The position numbers and the translations under genes are program-made. DNA of 38,873 nucleotides, from NCBI GenBank assembly GCA_016210545.1, contig JACQTY010000221.1, forward strand, positions 1 through 38,873. The letters run 5' to 3'. Source of the stretch: Chloroflexota bacterium. GTDB taxonomy: Bacteria > Chloroflexota > Dehalococcoidia > JACVQG01. Of the stretch, positions 6,522 through 14,785 are shown piece by piece (the first letter of the stretch is position 1; each line of letters begins with the position of its first letter). The notes below the pieces were generated by a model that saw nothing but the letters and a program-made list of their open reading frames with translations, made no database searches and had not been told where the DNA came from.

Positions 6522-7397
6522 TTGACAAAGGTAACCATTATTGGTTTGGGGCTGATCGGCGGCTCGCTGGGCCTGGCTTTGAAACGCTTCGGCGGCGGCG
6601 ATTGGCGCATAACCGGCTACTCGCGGCGCCCTGAGACGGCCCGGAAGGCCCTGGAGATTGGTGCAGTGGACGTGGCGGAACCGGGCCTCGGTAGGGCCGC
6701 GAGCGAAACCGACATGGTCGTCCTGGCCGCCCCGATAGGCGTTACGCGTGACCTCCTGGGAGAGATCGCACCTCATTTGGCGCCGGGGTGCGTGGTAACT
6801 GATACGTGCAGCACCAAGGGGCGGGTACTGGAATGGGCGGGATCGCTTCTGCCCCCCGGCGTGGAATTTGTGGGCGGCCACCCCATGGCTGGCAAGGAGA
6901 CGTGGGGCCTGGATGTGGCCGAGGCCAACCTCTTCGAGGGCGCTACCTACTGCATCGTACCGCCGCCGGGCGCGACGTCCTTTGCCCTGGGCCTTGTAAC
7001 CAAACTGGCCAAAGCCGTACGGGCCAGGCCGTTGGTGGTATCCGCAGCGGCCCACGACCACATGGTGGCCGGCATCAGCCATCTGCCTCTGGTCCTTTCG
7101 GCAGCTCTTGTAGCTGTGACACAGCAAGACCCCAAATGGCCGGACATGTCGCTGCTGGCCGCGGGGGGCTACCGGGACACGACCAGGCTGGCCTCAGGGA
7201 ACCCTGACATGGGACGGGACATCTGCCTCACCAACCGGGAGGCAGTGCTTTCCTGGATTGACAGGTTTGCAACCGAACTGTCGCAGTTCCGTAAGGACAT
7301 CGACCTTGCGGATGGCAAGGGGATTGAGGCCAGGTTGACCAGCGCCAGGAAGGCCAGGGAAGCCTGGTCCAGGCAACGGTCCAAGAGCGGAGGCTGA
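6522..7397 (+). CDS. tyrA: prephenate dehydrogenase
   Basis: A 291-residue protein. The N-terminal NAD(P)-binding fold has GLGLIGGSLG, then TDTCSTKG and the signature GGHPMAGKETWG; the helical C-terminal domain has ISHLPLVLSAAL. It converts prephenate (or arogenate) to the tyrosine precursor by oxidative decarboxylation. There is no C-terminal ACT domain, so feedback inhibition by that route is absent. The track ORF begins 51 codons too early; TTG at 6522 has GGAGGT five bases upstream and places the dinucleotide fold right at the N-terminus. aroA follows one base after the stop, so the two form an operon. Confidence 0.92.
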   Translation: MTKVTIIGLGLIGGSLGLALKRFGGGDWRITGYSRRPETARKALEIGAVDVAEPGLGRAASETDMVVLAAPIGVTRDLLGEIAPHLAPGCVVTDTCSTKGRVLEWAGSLLPPGVEFVGGHPMAGKETWGLDVAEANLFEGATYCIVPPPGATSFALGLVTKLAKAVRARPLVVSAAAHDHMVAGISHLPLVLSAALVAVTQQDPKWPDMSLLAAGGYRDTTRLASGNPDMGRDICLTNREAVLSWIDRFATELSQFRKDIDLADGKGIEARLTSARKAREAWSRQRSKSGG

Positions 7398-7398
7398 A

Positions 7399-8697
7399 AT
7401 GGACAAGAAGGTCCGGTCTGCGTCCAGACTGCACGGCGAGGTTACACCGCCGGGAGACAAATCTATCTCTCACCGGGCGGCCATCCTGAATAGCATTGCC
7501 CTGGGCAGGGCGACCGTACGGAATTTCCTGGCTGCTGATGACTGTCTGTCCACTTTGGGCTGTCTTCGCGCCCTGGGAGTGGACTTCACCGTATCTACCG
7601 GGGACTCACCAACGTTAGATATTACTGGCGTGGGGACGCGCGGTTTCAAAGAACCGGAGGACGTTCTGAACGCGGGTAACAGCGGCACCACTTTGCGCCT
7701 GTTCGCCGGACTCTTGGCAGCCCAGCCCTTTCTGTCTATAATGACTGGTGATGCGTCCCTGCGCTCTCGTCCCCTCGGCCGGGTGGTAGCGCCATTGAAG
7801 GAGATGGGCGCCCAGATATGGGGGAGGGATAGGGACAACCATGCGCCGGTAGCTATTCGGGGTGGGAACCTTCACGGCATAACGTACTCGCTCCCCGTAG
7901 CCAGCGCCCAGCTCAAGTCCGCCTTGCTTCTGGCAGGGCTGTCGGCCGAAGGCCCGACTGTGCTGCGGGAGCCGGCGCAGTCTCGTGACCATACCGAGAG
8001 AATGCTCCGGGCCATGGGAGCCCGGCTCGAATCGGAGGCTGCCTGGCTCAGCCTGAGTCCGTTAACGGCGGCGCTGGCACCTCTATCATTGAACGTTCCC
8101 GGTGATATCAGCTCGGCGGCCTATTGGTTGGTGGCGGCTGCGGTGCATCCTGAGGCCAGGGTCAGGGTCACAAATGTAGGCGTAAATCCTACACGGACTG
8201 GCATTTTGGATGTGCTCCAGGACATGGGAGCAAAGTTGCGCCTGGAGAACGAGAGACAGGAAGGCGGCGAACCTGTCGCCGATATAGTTGTGGAATCCAG
8301 CGAACTGAGAGCGGTCACCGTAAAGGGGGAAATAGTGCCGCGTCTGATCGACGAAGTACCCGTCCTGGCGGTAGCGGCATGCCTGGCCCGGGGAACGACC
8401 ACCATCGAAGACGTCGGTGAGTTGAGAGTAAAGGAGAGTGATAGAATCAAGAACACGGTGCAGGAGCTTTCTCGGCTGGGGGGACGGCTGGAGGAACTGC
8501 CCCAAGGAATGATTATCCATGGGGCCAGGAAACTGAACGGAGCGGTTGTGAGCAGCCACGGGGACCACCGTCTGGCCATGATGCTGGCCGTGGCCGGCAG
8601 CGTGGCCCGGGGCGAGACGGTCATCCATGACGCCGGAGCAGTGGACATATCTTACCCTGCCTTTTGGCGCGACATGGAAAGGCTGTGTTCAAGCTGA
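7399..8697 (+). CDS. aroA: 3-phosphoshikimate 1-carboxyvinyltransferase (EPSP synthase)
   Basis: A 432-residue enzyme of the shikimate pathway that joins PEP to shikimate-3-phosphate. It has the full set of family motifs: PGDKSISHRA at the N-terminus, LNAGNSGTTLRLFAG, QLKSALLLAGL, the LRVKESDRI block and SSHGDHRLAM near the C-terminus. GGAGG lies six bases before the ATG and overlaps the end of tyrA, showing translational coupling. Neighbouring aromatic genes other than tyrA are not in the window. Confidence 0.96.
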   Translation: MDKKVRSASRLHGEVTPPGDKSISHRAAILNSIALGRATVRNFLAADDCLSTLGCLRALGVDFTVSTGDSPTLDITGVGTRGFKEPEDVLNAGNSGTTLRLFAGLLAAQPFLSIMTGDASLRSRPLGRVVAPLKEMGAQIWGRDRDNHAPVAIRGGNLHGITYSLPVASAQLKSALLLAGLSAEGPTVLREPAQSRDHTERMLRAMGARLESEAAWLSLSPLTAALAPLSLNVPGDISSAAYWLVAAAVHPEARVRVTNVGVNPTRTGILDVLQDMGAKLRLENERQEGGEPVADIVVESSELRAVTVKGEIVPRLIDEVPVLAVAACLARGTTTIEDVGELRVKESDRIKNTVQELSRLGGRLEELPQGMIIHGARKLNGAVVSSHGDHRLAMMLAVAGSVARGETVIHDAGAVDISYPAFWRDMERLCSS

Positions 8698-8780
8698 AGG
8701 ATTACCTGATAGGCCGGCGCCGTCTTCTGGACGGCGGCGAGTTACTTGTTAAGCGCCCAGTCTCTGGGAAAGGACTTCTT

Positions 8781-9077
8781 ATGACGACAGAACTCATTCA
8801 CATGGGCTTCAGCAATATTCTGGCGATCAACCGGGTGGTAGCGATAGTATCTCCCAATTCGGCCCCATCCAAGCGTATGGCCCAGGATGCGAAGAAAAAG
8901 GGACTCATAATCGACATGACTAACGGCAGGCGTACCAAGGCGATCATAGTCCTGGATACTGGTTATCTCGTGCTGGCGGCGATCGCTCCCGATACTATCG
9001 CGGGCCGGGTCGCAGCCAGCCGGGATGGGGTCAGTTCCAAGTCAGAGCCATTAGAGGAAGTGGTTGCCCAGTCATAA
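8781..9077 (+). CDS. remA: RemA-like DUF370 DNA-binding regulator
   Basis: A 98-residue protein that starts with the typical ELIHMGFSN and continues with SPNSAPSKRM, IDMTNGRRTKA and a VLDTGYLVL strand. RemA in Bacillus is a ring-forming DNA-binding activator of biofilm matrix genes; its role in other phyla is largely unknown. The order remA then gmk is conserved in many bacteria and supports the call. The track ORF starts 39 codons upstream inside aroA; the ATG at 8781 follows an AAAGGA and matches family length. A seven-base hairpin (8718-8736) lies between aroA and this gene. It overlaps gmk by 14 bases. Confidence 0.88.
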   Translation: MTTELIHMGFSNILAINRVVAIVSPNSAPSKRMAQDAKKKGLIIDMTNGRRTKAIIVLDTGYLVLAAIAPDTIAGRVAASRDGVSSKSEPLEEVVAQS

Positions 9078-9684
9078 TGCCGGACCGGGCCAGCTAGCGC
9101 CTTTGCTGGTGGTCCTTTCGGGGCCATCCGGGGTCGGGAAAGATGCGGTGCTTTCCCGACTGAGGACCAAACTCCCCGCCTGTCATTTCACGGTGACGGT
9201 GACCACCCGTACCCGCCGCCCGCAGGAGCGGGACGGGGTGGACTACAACTTTGTCTCCGAGCGGCGCTTCCAGGAGTTGCTGGGCCGTGGGGAGTTGCTG
9301 GAGTACGCCCAGGTGTACGGCAACTGGTACGGTGTGCCGAAGGACCAGGTGCGCGAGGCTCTGGCCCGGGGCCGGGATGTAATGATCAAGGCCGACGTGC
9401 AGGGGGCGGCCACCATCAAGCGCCTGGCGCCGCAGGCGGTCTTCATATTTCTTGCTCCAGGGAGCCTTGAGGAGCTGGAATCCCGCCTCCACAACCGCCA
9501 CACCGAGTCGCCCGAGGCGCTCGCTCAGCGTCTCCAGGTGGCCAGGGAAGAAATGAAACGTCTTCCTGAGTTTGACTACATTGTGGTGAATGCCGACGCC
9601 CGGATGGACCAGGCCATAGCGCAGATAGAGGCCATCATCACCGCAGAGAAATGCCGGGTGCAGCCGCGAATAGTCAAGCTGTGA
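9064..9684 (+). CDS. gmk: guanylate kinase
   Basis: A 206-residue P-loop kinase that converts GMP to GDP. Walker A is SGPSGVGKD, followed by the GMP-binding TTRTRRPQERDGVDYNFVS region, YGNWYGVPK and the conserved DVQGAATIK. The TTG start at 9064 has GAGGAAG three bases upstream and overlaps remA, so the two are co-translated. In many bacteria rpoZ follows gmk, but here there is no rpoZ and the strand is empty until the ftsZ promoter. Confidence 0.95.
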   Translation: MPSHNAGPGQLAPLLVVLSGPSGVGKDAVLSRLRTKLPACHFTVTVTTRTRRPQERDGVDYNFVSERRFQELLGRGELLEYAQVYGNWYGVPKDQVREALARGRDVMIKADVQGAATIKRLAPQAVFIFLAPGSLEELESRLHNRHTESPEALAQRLQVAREEMKRLPEFDYIVVNADARMDQAIAQIEAIITAEKCRVQPRIVKL

Positions 9685-9766
9685 GACTTGTGTGGCCCGC
9701 CTCAACCACCTGGGAGGCGCCCCTGTTGCTACCCCGCCCCGACAACCCTGCGCCAAGAGGCTCTAA

Positions 9767-9822
9767 GCGCAGAGGCCGCAGACGACACAAATAGAAGCGA
9801 GAGATCTCTGCGCCCTCTGCGT
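9767..9822. repeat. imperfect inverted repeat (GCGCAGAGGCCGCAGA / TCTGCGCCCTCTGCGT)
   Basis: Sixteen-base arms with 14 matches after reverse complementing. It resembles the CTCTGCG-type dispersed repeats seen in many genomes. The rest of 9685-10128 shows no convincing gene; the 61-residue ORF at 9906 has no RBS or recognisable sequence. Confidence 0.55.
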
Positions 9823-10128
9823 GCTCCGCGGTAAATAGTCCGACGATGCCGGTCATGACTTCGGGTCTAGGTGTCTGACGCGGTCGCACCCTCATTCAAA
9901 CCCCCGTGTTCTTTCCCCATGTTGCCCTGATACTAAGAGCTACCAGTCTCGCGCCCTGTCTTGCAGCGCTTCGCCCGGGAGTGGTCCGCGCCAAAGGGTC
10001 TGGCCTTCAAACTACGGCCAGAACTAAATTCAACTATTTTCTAAATATTGTGGATGATATTGCCCGCTGTAGATTTGTTTCTAAGACATGACGGCCAAAA
10101 ATATTCCGAAAAAAGTTCTGAAAACATC

Positions 10129-10157
10129 TTGACTAGTGCCGCTTGGCCTGCTAAAGT
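10129..10157 (+). promoter_or_regulatory. sigma70-type promoter of ftsZ
   Basis: TTGACT, a 17-base spacer and TAAAGT. The start site would be near 10164, with a 75-base leader before the ATG. It lies directly after an A/T-rich stretch that could act as an UP element. Confidence 0.6.
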
Positions 10158-10238
10158 TGGGGGTAGCTAGCCGCAGTGCAAAGTGAACGATGACTTGCAT
10201 ACGCAAGCCTACCCGCGAATCAAATACAGGAGGAGTGC

Positions 10239-11345
10239 ATGGCCAGGCAGATATCAGCTATCGGCGCCACCAGGATCAAGGTCATCGGGGTGGGAGGTGG
10301 CGGCTCTAATGCTGTGACGAGGATGGTCAGAGAGAACATCCCGGGTGTGGAGTTCATCGCTCTCAACACCGATTCCCAGAGCCTTCAACTGGCTGAAGCC
10401 CCTACCAGGAGGCAATTGGGCGACAAGCTAACCCGCGGCCTGGGCGCCGGCGGCGAACCCAGCATTGGTTGCAAGGCGGCCATGGAAAGCAAGGATGACC
10501 TACGGGAACTGTGCGGGGGGGCAGATATTGTCTTCATTACCGCCGGTATGGGAGGCGGGACCGGAACGGGAGCGGCCCCCGTGGTAGCCGAACTGGTCAA
10601 GGAGAGCGGCGCACTCACGGTCGCCGTAGTTACCAAGCCCTTCTCTTTTGAAGGGGCGCACCGTCGGCTGCAAGCTGAGGCGGGACTGGCGAAGCTCGTC
10701 CCACATGTCGATACCCTCATCACTATCTCCAATGATGGTCTTCTTCGCCTCTGCGATGCGAATACAGGCGTGGACAGCGCCTTCAAGCTCTCCGATGACA
10801 TACTGAAACAGGCGGTGGAGTCCATAGTCTCCGTGGTCACGGTACCCGGTCTGATCAATTTGGACTTCGCGGACGTGAGGTCGGTACTCAAAGGCGCTGG
10901 ACTTGCCCAGCTATCCATCGGGAAGGGCACGGGCGCTAACCGGGCCACTGATGCGGCGAAAGCGGCCCTGGCCAGCCCGTTGTTGGATATACCGCTTCGT
11001 GGTGCGAAACGCGTCCTGTACAACATCTGCGGCAATAATGACCTCACCCTCACTGAAGTGCAGGGAGCTGCCGACGTCATTGCCAGGGAAGCGGACCCGG
11101 CGGCGAACATCATATTTGGCGTCGTCTTTGATGCCAAGAAGCATGAGGAGGTTACCGTAACCCTGGTGGCTACGGGACTGTCCACTGGCGCACGGCCCAC
11201 GCCGAGTTTAGAGAGCGTGAGACGTCTTATGAACAACATGGATACGAGCCCCGCGTTGGACGCTCCGGCTTTCATGCGCCAGTCTTCGGCGGGCGGGGGA
11301 TTGGGAAGCAGCAACATTCAGGGCTTGCGTCGCCCCCGGGGGTGA
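10239..11345 (+). CDS. ftsZ: cell division protein FtsZ
   Basis: A 368-residue tubulin-like GTPase that polymerises into the division ring. It has the nucleotide-binding VIGVGGGGSNAV loop, the tubulin signature GMGGGTGTGAAP and the T7 catalytic loop NLDFADVRSVL. The globular core ends around residue 317, followed by a short linker and a C-terminal LDAPAFMRQ that resembles the conserved DxPxFLR peptide used to bind FtsA/SepF-type anchors. AGGAGG lies five bases before the ATG. It stands alone with its own promoter and terminator, away from any ftsA or mur genes. Confidence 0.96.
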   Translation: MARQISAIGATRIKVIGVGGGGSNAVTRMVRENIPGVEFIALNTDSQSLQLAEAPTRRQLGDKLTRGLGAGGEPSIGCKAAMESKDDLRELCGGADIVFITAGMGGGTGTGAAPVVAELVKESGALTVAVVTKPFSFEGAHRRLQAEAGLAKLVPHVDTLITISNDGLLRLCDANTGVDSAFKLSDDILKQAVESIVSVVTVPGLINLDFADVRSVLKGAGLAQLSIGKGTGANRATDAAKAALASPLLDIPLRGAKRVLYNICGNNDLTLTEVQGAADVIAREADPAANIIFGVVFDAKKHEEVTVTLVATGLSTGARPTPSLESVRRLMNNMDTSPALDAPAFMRQSSAGGGLGSSNIQGLRRPRG

Positions 11346-11436
11346 AGCTTGGCTACTGCTTGGTTGGGTAGATTAACGTGGTCATTCGGCCATATTTGAG
11401 ACCCTGGGGTGGGCGACCCCGTCACCCCCTTGGCTA

Positions 11437-11466
11437 CCCCCCTCTCCGACTCGGAGAGGGGGGTTT
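11437..11466 (+). terminator. strong hairpin after ftsZ
   Basis: Twelve-base perfect arms (CCCCCCTCTCCG and its complement) with a three-base loop, followed by TTT. It suits a terminator for ftsZ and, being symmetrical, could also stop transcription of pit from the other side. The CTCTCC...GGAGAG core recurs at 20008-20025 and near 18590-18660. Confidence 0.6.
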
Positions 11467-11581
11467 GTGGGTGAGGTCGACGTGAATATCCTTCAAGTGT
11501 CGCCGGGAAGCCAAGACCGTTCTTGCGGTTTGGCGCTGCCTCGGGAATCAGCGTAACGTAACAAAGGCTCCCGTCGGCCAG

Positions 11582-12577
11582 CTAGAATATCAGGCGGAAA
11601 AGCAGGGCGAACACGGCGCCCAGCGCGGCGCAGATGGGAAAGGTCAATAGCCAGGCCGTAACTATGTTCCGGCCTACTCCCCAGCGCACGGCAGAGAAGC
11701 GGCGCGTGGCGCCTACCCCCATAATGGCCATGTTGATGGTGTGTGTGGTGCTAAGCGGTACCCCCATATGGGACGCTATCTGTATCGCCGAGGCAGCGGA
11801 TGTCTCCGCGGCAAACCCGTTGATTGGCTCCAACTTGGTCAGCGAGTAACCCATGGTACGGATGACACGCCGGCCCCCCAGGAAAGTCCCCGTGGCCATG
11901 ACAGTGCCGCAGAGGAATATTACCCAAAGCGGCACTTCAAACCGGGGCAGGGCGCCGCCCAGCACCAGTGCCAGGGTAAATACACCCATGAACTTCTGAC
12001 CGTCGTTGCCGCCATGGCTGAAGGCCATGAATGCTGCCGAGAGTATCTGCAGCCGGCCGAACAGACCGCGTACCACGGCGGGGCGGGCGTGTCGCAAGGT
12101 CCAGTAAAGGGCCGCCATGGCCAGCAGAGCCAGGGCGAAGCCGAGCAGCGTCGAGAAGCTGAGGCCAATTATTATCTTCTGCCATCCCGACCACAGCAAG
12201 ACCTTCGTGCCGGCCGCAGCCACACCGGCCCCGGCCAGCCCTGCCACAAGCCCGTGAGATATGCTGATGGGCAGGCCGTAGATTGTAGCTATGGCCCCCC
12301 AGACGGCTATGCTCAAAACGCCCGCAGCTACCACCGGCAGGCCCACGGCTTCGGGCCTGACTATGCCCTGTCCTATGGTTGCGGCGACCGCGGTGCCGCT
12401 TAGCAATACTCCCAGCAAATTCAGTACGGAGGCCATCAACAGGGCATGCACCGGGGCCAGGACCTTGGTGGAGATAACAGTGGCGATGGCATTGGGGGCA
12501 TCGTTCCAGCCGTTAACAAATTCGCCGGCTAATACGAGGAATAGAACGAAGAACATCGCGGCCGGGGCATCAGGCAT
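11582..12577 (-). CDS. pit: PiT-family inorganic phosphate transporter
   Basis: A 331-residue membrane protein with about ten hydrophobic segments. The duplicated family signature is clear: GWNDAPNAIATVIS near the N-terminus and SHGGNDGQKFMG in the second half, plus LSTTHTINMAIMG. PiT carriers move phosphate, usually as a metal-phosphate complex, with protons or Na+. Its ATG overlaps the end of the upstream DUF47 gene by eight bases; that pairing is typical of Pit operons and supports phosphate as substrate. Confidence 0.93.
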   Translation of the reverse strand: MPDAPAAMFFVLFLVLAGEFVNGWNDAPNAIATVISTKVLAPVHALLMASVLNLLGVLLSGTAVAATIGQGIVRPEAVGLPVVAAGVLSIAVWGAIATIYGLPISISHGLVAGLAGAGVAAAGTKVLLWSGWQKIIIGLSFSTLLGFALALLAMAALYWTLRHARPAVVRGLFGRLQILSAAFMAFSHGGNDGQKFMGVFTLALVLGGALPRFEVPLWVIFLCGTVMATGTFLGGRRVIRTMGYSLTKLEPINGFAAETSAASAIQIASHMGVPLSTTHTINMAIMGVGATRRFSAVRWGVGRNIVTAWLLTFPICAALGAVFALLFRLIF

Positions 12578-13196
12578 GCTTGAGAGCTACCCCTTCCAGC
12601 ACATTGGCAACGTCTTCCGCCCTGTCAGTGGCCGATTCCAGGTGGTTGTATATTTCCCGCCACTTGATGATATCGGTGACCTCTGTCCTGTCGGTGAAGA
12701 GTTCGCCCAGTGCAGAGCGGTGGACGCGGTCGGCGGCGTTTTCCAGCCGGTTGAGTTCCACACAGTGAGTGAGGACCTCTTTGAGGTCGCCGGGGCGCCT
12801 GAGGTCAGGTAACGCTCTTGCCAGTTCGTCGGCGCCCTGGACGATGATCGCCGCCAGTTCCTTTGCCCGATGTGTAGGCGCCTGTATCTTATATACCAGC
12901 ATGGCATCGGCTGCCGCCTGGATCAAGTCCACCACGTCGTCTATGGCGTTGGCCAGGGCGGCGATGTCTTCCCGGTCAAGGGGTGTCACGAAGGTGGAGT
13001 GAAGTTCAGCCATTATTCGGTGGGTGATCTCGTCCCCCTCGTGTTCCACGTCATTGATCTGGCTTACCTTGAATTCGATGTTCTCCCAGTGGTTCACCAG
13101 ATCGTCCAGGAGCTGGGCTGCCTTTGCTGCGTTACGGGCGTCCTCCTCGAAAAGGTCAAAGAACTTACGTTCCCGCGGGATAAAAGAAAACCTCAC
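12570..13196 (-). CDS. DUF47/PhoU-like Pit accessory protein
   Basis: A 208-residue helical protein of the Pit accessory family. It has the characteristic FDLFEEDA start, INDVEHEGDEI with conserved acidic residues, TPLDREDI and a DDVVDLIQAAADAM helix, and an acidic NHLESATDRAEDVANVLEG near the end. These PhoU-like proteins bind metal clusters and are thought to gate the neighbouring transporter. GTG at 13196 has AAGGAGG eight bases upstream, so the 47 extra residues of the track ORF, which cross the promoter, are dropped. Confidence 0.9.
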   Translation of the reverse strand: MRFSFIPRERKFFDLFEEDARNAAKAAQLLDDLVNHWENIEFKVSQINDVEHEGDEITHRIMAELHSTFVTPLDREDIAALANAIDDVVDLIQAAADAMLVYKIQAPTHRAKELAAIIVQGADELARALPDLRRPGDLKEVLTHCVELNRLENAADRVHRSALGELFTDRTEVTDIIKWREIYNHLESATDRAEDVANVLEGVALKHA

Positions 13197-13274
13197 GCCG
13201 GCGGCCTCCTTACTAAGGGTCTCAGCGGATAGTGGAACGACAAAGTGTCGTGGGCATACAAAAGTTCGTGAACA

Positions 13275-13304
13275 TGATAGCAAACCAGGTAGGTGGCAGT
13301 CAAC
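13275..13304 (-). promoter_or_regulatory. sigma70-type promoter of the DUF47-pit operon
   Basis: On the minus strand TTGACT, an 18-base spacer and TATCAT, with a leader of roughly 70 bases. It would let phosphate uptake genes be expressed separately from the yqeK-HIT genes upstream. I see no clear Pho box. Confidence 0.5.
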
Positions 13305-13359
13305 AGGTTGAACGCCTCCCCCAATAACTGAAGCCACCGTCAGGGAAAGCCAATGCCTT

Positions 13360-13941
13360 TCATTGGGAGGCCAACCTCAGCCGAAAATAGTTGCCGGCGG
13401 CAATCATCGCCGGGTGTACCCGGAAGTGCTTGAGTTGCAAAAAGGAGATCTGGCTGTTGAAGAACTCCAGGAGCGCCCTGTCCACATCTTTCTTGACGAG
13501 GTCGCGTATCGGGGCCAGGTGGGGGTAGAGGCCGGACTTGCCCGGCTCGATCTTGTCCGCAAGAAAGACTATTTTTGCCAGCGGTCCCATGTCCCTGTTG
13601 CCCGAGGTATGCCAGCGCACGGCTTCCAGCACCGCCCCGTCGGTGACCTGCCACTTGCGCCTGAGTATCTCGGCCCCCACGGGCCCGTGAAGGAGGACCG
13701 GGGTGGTCTCCTCCATGGGGTCTATTTGCAGGCTGTACTCCCTGGCGAGGTACAGAAGCTCCCCCTCGGGATAGGCGCGGGCCAGGTCGTGGACCAACCC
13801 TGCCCAGGCGGCCCTGTCTTCCGGCCATCCCCAATGGTGGGCCAGCTCAACACAAAGCTGGCTGGTCCGCTGGCAATGGGCCAGGAGGCCGCGCGGTAGG
13901 TAAGAGAGCCTTTTTCGGGCGGAGTAGAGGTCAAAATCCAT
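13360..13941 (-). CDS. yqeK: HD-domain hydrolase, YqeK type (diadenosine tetraphosphatase-like)
   Basis: A 193-residue HD phosphohydrolase. The metal-binding residues are visible: GLLAHCQR, LVHDLAR, LLHGPVGA, VRWHTSG and the family hallmark FLADKIEPGK. YqeK proteins hydrolyse Ap4A symmetrically to ADP. I use ATG at 13941; a TTG nine bases upstream (13950) is equally possible, and neither has a clear RBS. The next gene upstream encodes a HIT protein, whose family also cleaves dinucleoside polyphosphates or nucleotide phosphoramidates, so the pair may share nucleotide-alarmone housekeeping. Distance to HIT is 54 bases, allowing one transcript. Confidence 0.85.
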   Translation of the reverse strand: MDFDLYSARKRLSYLPRGLLAHCQRTSQLCVELAHHWGWPEDRAAWAGLVHDLARAYPEGELLYLAREYSLQIDPMEETTPVLLHGPVGAEILRRKWQVTDGAVLEAVRWHTSGNRDMGPLAKIVFLADKIEPGKSGLYPHLAPIRDLVKKDVDRALLEFFNSQISFLQLKHFRVHPAMIAAGNYFRLRLASQ

Positions 13942-13995
13942 GTCTGCCAAGCACGCGGGGAAAATTCGTGAATTGCCCCTGCGGCATTCCTTCTC

Positions 13996-14337
13996 CTATC
14001 CTAGCTGGCTGGACATATGCCGCCCCGCCAGCAGGTGCAGGTGCATGTGGGGCACCCCCTGGTCGCCGTCCCTGCCTGTGTTCAGCACCAGCCGGTACCC
14101 TGACTTGTCCACGCCGACCTTCCGGGCGATCTCGCGGGCCAGCAGCATGAGCTTGCCGGCCAGGTGTTCCTTGTCCTTAGGCAGGTCGGCTAGGGCGGGG
14201 TAATGCCCCCGCGGCGCCAGGAGCAGATGGGTTGGGGCAAGGGGGGCGATGTCCGGGAATACTATGAATTCGTCATCCTGATAGACGAACTTGGCGGGGA
14301 TCTCGCCTTTGTTTATGCGGCAGAAAACACAGTCCAT
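13996..14337 (-). CDS. HIT family nucleotide hydrolase (HINT-like)
   Basis: A 113-residue protein with the histidine triad VPHMHLHLL near the C-terminus and a CVFCRI zinc-type Cys pair at the start. HIT proteins cleave AMP-linked substrates such as nucleoside phosphoramidates or dinucleoside polyphosphates. Length and layout fit the Hint branch. The ATG follows the stop of the antitoxin-like gene by six bases, with GGAGG spanning that junction, so the two are co-translated. Confidence 0.93.
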   Translation of the reverse strand: MDCVFCRINKGEIPAKFVYQDDEFIVFPDIAPLAPTHLLLAPRGHYPALADLPKDKEHLAGKLMLLAREIARKVGVDKSGYRLVLNTGRDGDQGVPHMHLHLLAGRHMSSQLG

Positions 14338-14343
14338 CGACGC

Positions 14344-14577
14344 CTAGCCCTCCGTCCGCTTCAGTCCCAGGCGGCGGCGTATTTCCTGACTGAATAGGCC
14401 GCCCTCCGATTTCTGTCGGGCTCTTGAGCGTTGTATCAAAGCCAGGAACTGGGGATTATTGCTCAAGCTCACCGTTTCGAGGTCTGCGTTGTCAACGGCA
14501 ACCGGACCACCCGCCGGCTTGCCGCCGACGGTGAGGATTGCATGCCCCTTGCTTGCGTCTTTCGCATGCTTTGGCAT
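14344..14577 (-). CDS. small antitoxin-like protein, no toxin partner seen
   Basis: A 77-residue acidic/basic mixed protein with DNADLETVSLSNNPQFLALI followed by RSRARQKSEGG and RRRLGL. The segment from LSNNPQFLALI to the end resembles the C-terminal toxin-wrapping part of small Phd-like antitoxins and orphan proteins of this kind. No PIN or other toxin gene is adjacent; HIT follows instead. The track ORF's 16 extra residues overlap the promoter; ATG at 14577 has GGAG seven bases upstream. Function remains unassigned. Confidence 0.65.
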   Translation of the reverse strand: MPKHAKDASKGHAILTVGGKPAGGPVAVDNADLETVSLSNNPQFLALIQRSRARQKSEGGLFSQEIRRRLGLKRTEG

Positions 14578-14595
14578 TTGGAAACTCCAGAAGAT

Positions 14596-14626
14596 AGTAT
14601 ACCTTAAAATGTTCACGATGTTCACG
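14596..14626 (-). promoter_or_regulatory. promoter with two tandem 9-bp repeats over the -35 region
   Basis: On the minus strand TGAACA, a 17-base spacer and TATACT. The -35 lies inside two perfect tandem copies of CGTGAACAT (14609-14617 and 14618-14626 on the plus strand as ATGTTCACG). Tandem sites overlapping -35 are a common layout for autoregulation. Confidence 0.5.
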
Positions 14627-14656
14627 CCGTAGGCCAGGTTGTAGGGTGGGTGCAGT

Positions 14657-14671
14657 CCCGATGAAATCGGG
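14657..14671. repeat. hairpin CCCGAT/ATCGGG next to a GTAGGGTGGGT half-repeat
   Basis: One member of the CCCGA...TCGGG hairpin family found about eight times in this window. The adjoining GTAGGGTGGGT at 14641 matches the ends of the element at 16112-16326. Confidence 0.55.
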
Positions 14672-14785
14672 GCGAAACCCGCCGTCAGTTAGATATCAAG
14701 GATTGTCCGCTCCTCCGTCGCATTCATGCCGCATGTGTAGCCCTAACCTCTTGTGCGTTGTCGCTGAGTAGAGGGGCCGAGGGGT

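Noticed and set aside
9906-10091. 61-residue ORF between gmk and ftsZ
   Set aside because: No RBS, odd composition, and it runs into the A/T-rich ftsZ promoter region.
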